Shown: one piece after another, positions 63,329 through 64,000 of the stretch | Numbering within the stretch: position 1 is the stretch's first letter | Layout: every line of letters begins with the position of its first letter | Assembly: GCA_905479945.1 (NCBI GenBank) | Contig: CAJQOP010000090.1 | Location: 1 to 64,000, forward strand | DNA length: 64,000 nt | Reading direction: 5' to 3' | Origin: an uncultured Glaciecola sp. | Lineage (GTDB): Bacteria > Pseudomonadota > Gammaproteobacteria > Enterobacterales > Alteromonadaceae | The notes under the pieces: generated by a model | Database searches by the model: none | Told to the model about the DNA's origin: nothing | Seen by the model: only the letters and a program-made list of their open reading frames with translations | Program-made: the position numbers and the translations under genes

Positions 63329-63484
63329 AAAGAGTACGTAGAAGGTTAAAAGTAGATACTGCATTTTTAGGGAATTTTTCCAGCCCCCCAAGAGCAATAT
63401 TTACTTAATGAGAAATGCAGTCCTCCGATTCAAGCTGCTTTGGCTCATACATAATAATAAAAACCTAACGACAAAGAGTAATAC

Positions 63485-63567
63485 ACACCAAAGATGGTGT
63501 CAGTTATTCAGGCAAAGTAGCCCGCGATGAAGCCACAGAGATGTTGCTTCATCGCGGGTTTTTTTTT
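63485..63567 (+). promoter_or_regulatory. ANTAR (NasT)-type antitermination leader of nrtA
   Basis: P1: ACACC (63485-63489) pairs with GGTGT (63496-63500) around hexaloop AAAGAT. P2: GGC (63511-63513) pairs with GCC (63520-63522) around hexaloop AAAGTA. Both loops have A at position 1 and G at position 4. Terminator: 13-base arms from CCCGCG (63521) to CGCGGG (63558), then nine T. The terminator's 5' arm uses the last two bases of P2, so P2 and the terminator are mutually exclusive, just as in the nirB leader. Confidence 0.82.
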
Positions 63568-63614
63568 GAAATTTTTGCCTGTTTTATTAATACAACACGA
63601 AAAGGAAGGCCAGT

Positions 63615-64000
63615 ATGTTTATCCAAAAAATTAGAACCATCAACGCAGTGTCAAAGCGAAGTTTGCTTCACGTTGTCGCGATCGCTGCCGCGTCAGCAGT
63701 CTTGTTGTCAGCAAATGTAAAAGCTGAAACTAAAGTCGGCTATGCTGAAAAAGAAGAGCTTAAATTTGGGTTTATAAAACTGACCGACATGGCACCATTA
63801 GCGATTGCTTATGAAAAAGGTTATTTTGAAGACGAAGGCCTGTATGTCACCCTAGAAGCGCAGGCAAACTGGAAAGTATTGCTCGACCGCGTTATTGACG
63901 GCCAACTTGATGGCGCTCATATGCTAGCGGGTCAACCTTTAGGTGCCACTATCGGATTTGGTACTCAGGCGCATATTGTTACCGCCTTAAGCATGGATTT
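63615..64000 (+). CDS. nrtA: Nitrate ABC transporter substrate-binding protein NrtA, 5' part only
   Basis: Starts at the ATG at 63615 with AAGGAAGG upstream; the window ends after 128 codons. Signal peptide with [19 protein letters not shown], then [40 protein letters not shown] and [17 protein letters not shown], typical of NrtA. It captures nitrate in the periplasm for import. Control by sigma-54/NtrC and the attenuator above. nrtB and nrtC are expected beyond the window. Confidence 0.88.
   Translation, partial: MFIQKIRTINAVSKRSLLHVVAIAAASAVLLSANVKAETKVGYAEKEELKFGFIKLTDMAPLAIAYEKGYFEDEGLYVTLEAQANWKVLLDRVIDGQLDGAHMLAGQPLGATIGFGTQAHIVTALSMD

Larger units (their letters stand above)
63186..63614. 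other. Control and leader region of nrtA
   Basis: 429 bases without a gene. It holds tandem NtrC-type sites, a sigma-54 promoter and an ANTAR-type attenuator, each listed separately. Between the promoter and the attenuator (63339-63484) I see nothing else. Confidence 0.7.

Noticed and set aside
1-64000. CRISPR arrays, IS elements, tRNA or rRNA genes, prophage genes
   Set aside because: No spaced direct-repeat array, transposase motif, cloverleaf or phage structural gene could be recognised on either strand.

Overview
The window is about 42% GC by eye, densely coded, and looks like chromosome of a marine gammaproteobacterium, most likely in the Alteromonadales (Glaciecola/Paraglaciecola-like). 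This is inferred from its close relatives of enteric proteins (GlnA, UbiE, XylR, YacL, YgjP, RlmF, PrlC) mixed with marine traits: a GH17 laminarinase-type lipoprotein, a PEP-CTERM-like secreted protein and a GlpSTPQV glycerol importer. I see no rRNA, tRNA, CRISPR array, prophage or insertion sequence; this is core plus light accessory chromosome.

Layout. 0-9 kb: end of a saccharopine-dehydrogenase-like gene, a DUF4920 protein, a PatB-type C-S lyase, an RND efflux pair (MFP + RND, reverse), a hotdog protein with an overlapping membrane protein. 8.7-12 kb: typA/bipA and a cytochrome b561-YceI pair (reverse). 12-17 kb: glnA, a DUF4124 protein and glnL-glnG (NtrBC), with a sigma-54 promoter and tandem NtrC sites. 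17-24 kb: argO-like exporter, xylR, GH17 lipoprotein, RDD protein, rlmF and a decayed SRAP-like gene. 24-28 kb: a pqiA(split)-pqiB-pqiC lipid-transport operon. 28-31 kb: PEP-CTERM-like protein and recQ. 31-37.6 kb: complete glycerol ABC importer. 37.6-48 kb: nitroreductase, an RsbQ hydrolase paired with a PAS-GGDEF protein, ygjP, yacL, rluA, mgtE, gor, prlC and a DNA glycosylase. 48-52 kb: ubiE-ubiJ-(35-codon ORF)-ubiB. 52-64 kb: a catalase-like peroxidase, then nitrate assimilation: nirB-nirD-nasA-cobA-trpD2-nasT-nasS and the start of nrtA.

How it works together. The nitrogen parts form one circuit. NtrB/NtrC, encoded at 14.6-17.1 kb, should act on sigma-54-type promoters that I can see ahead of glnA, nirB and nrtA. 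A second control layer is visible at nirB and nrtA: each leader has two hexaloop hairpins followed by an intrinsic terminator whose 5' arm overlaps the second hairpin. This is the design expected for an ANTAR antiterminator, and the ANTAR protein (NasT) with its nitrate sensor (NasS) is encoded between them. So nitrogen limitation (NtrC) starts transcription and nitrate/nitrite (NasS-NasT) lets it read through. The most interesting other observations are the RsbQ/PAS-GGDEF signalling pair, a possible small protein in the ubi operon, and the matched defects in the two glycerol-importer ATPases.
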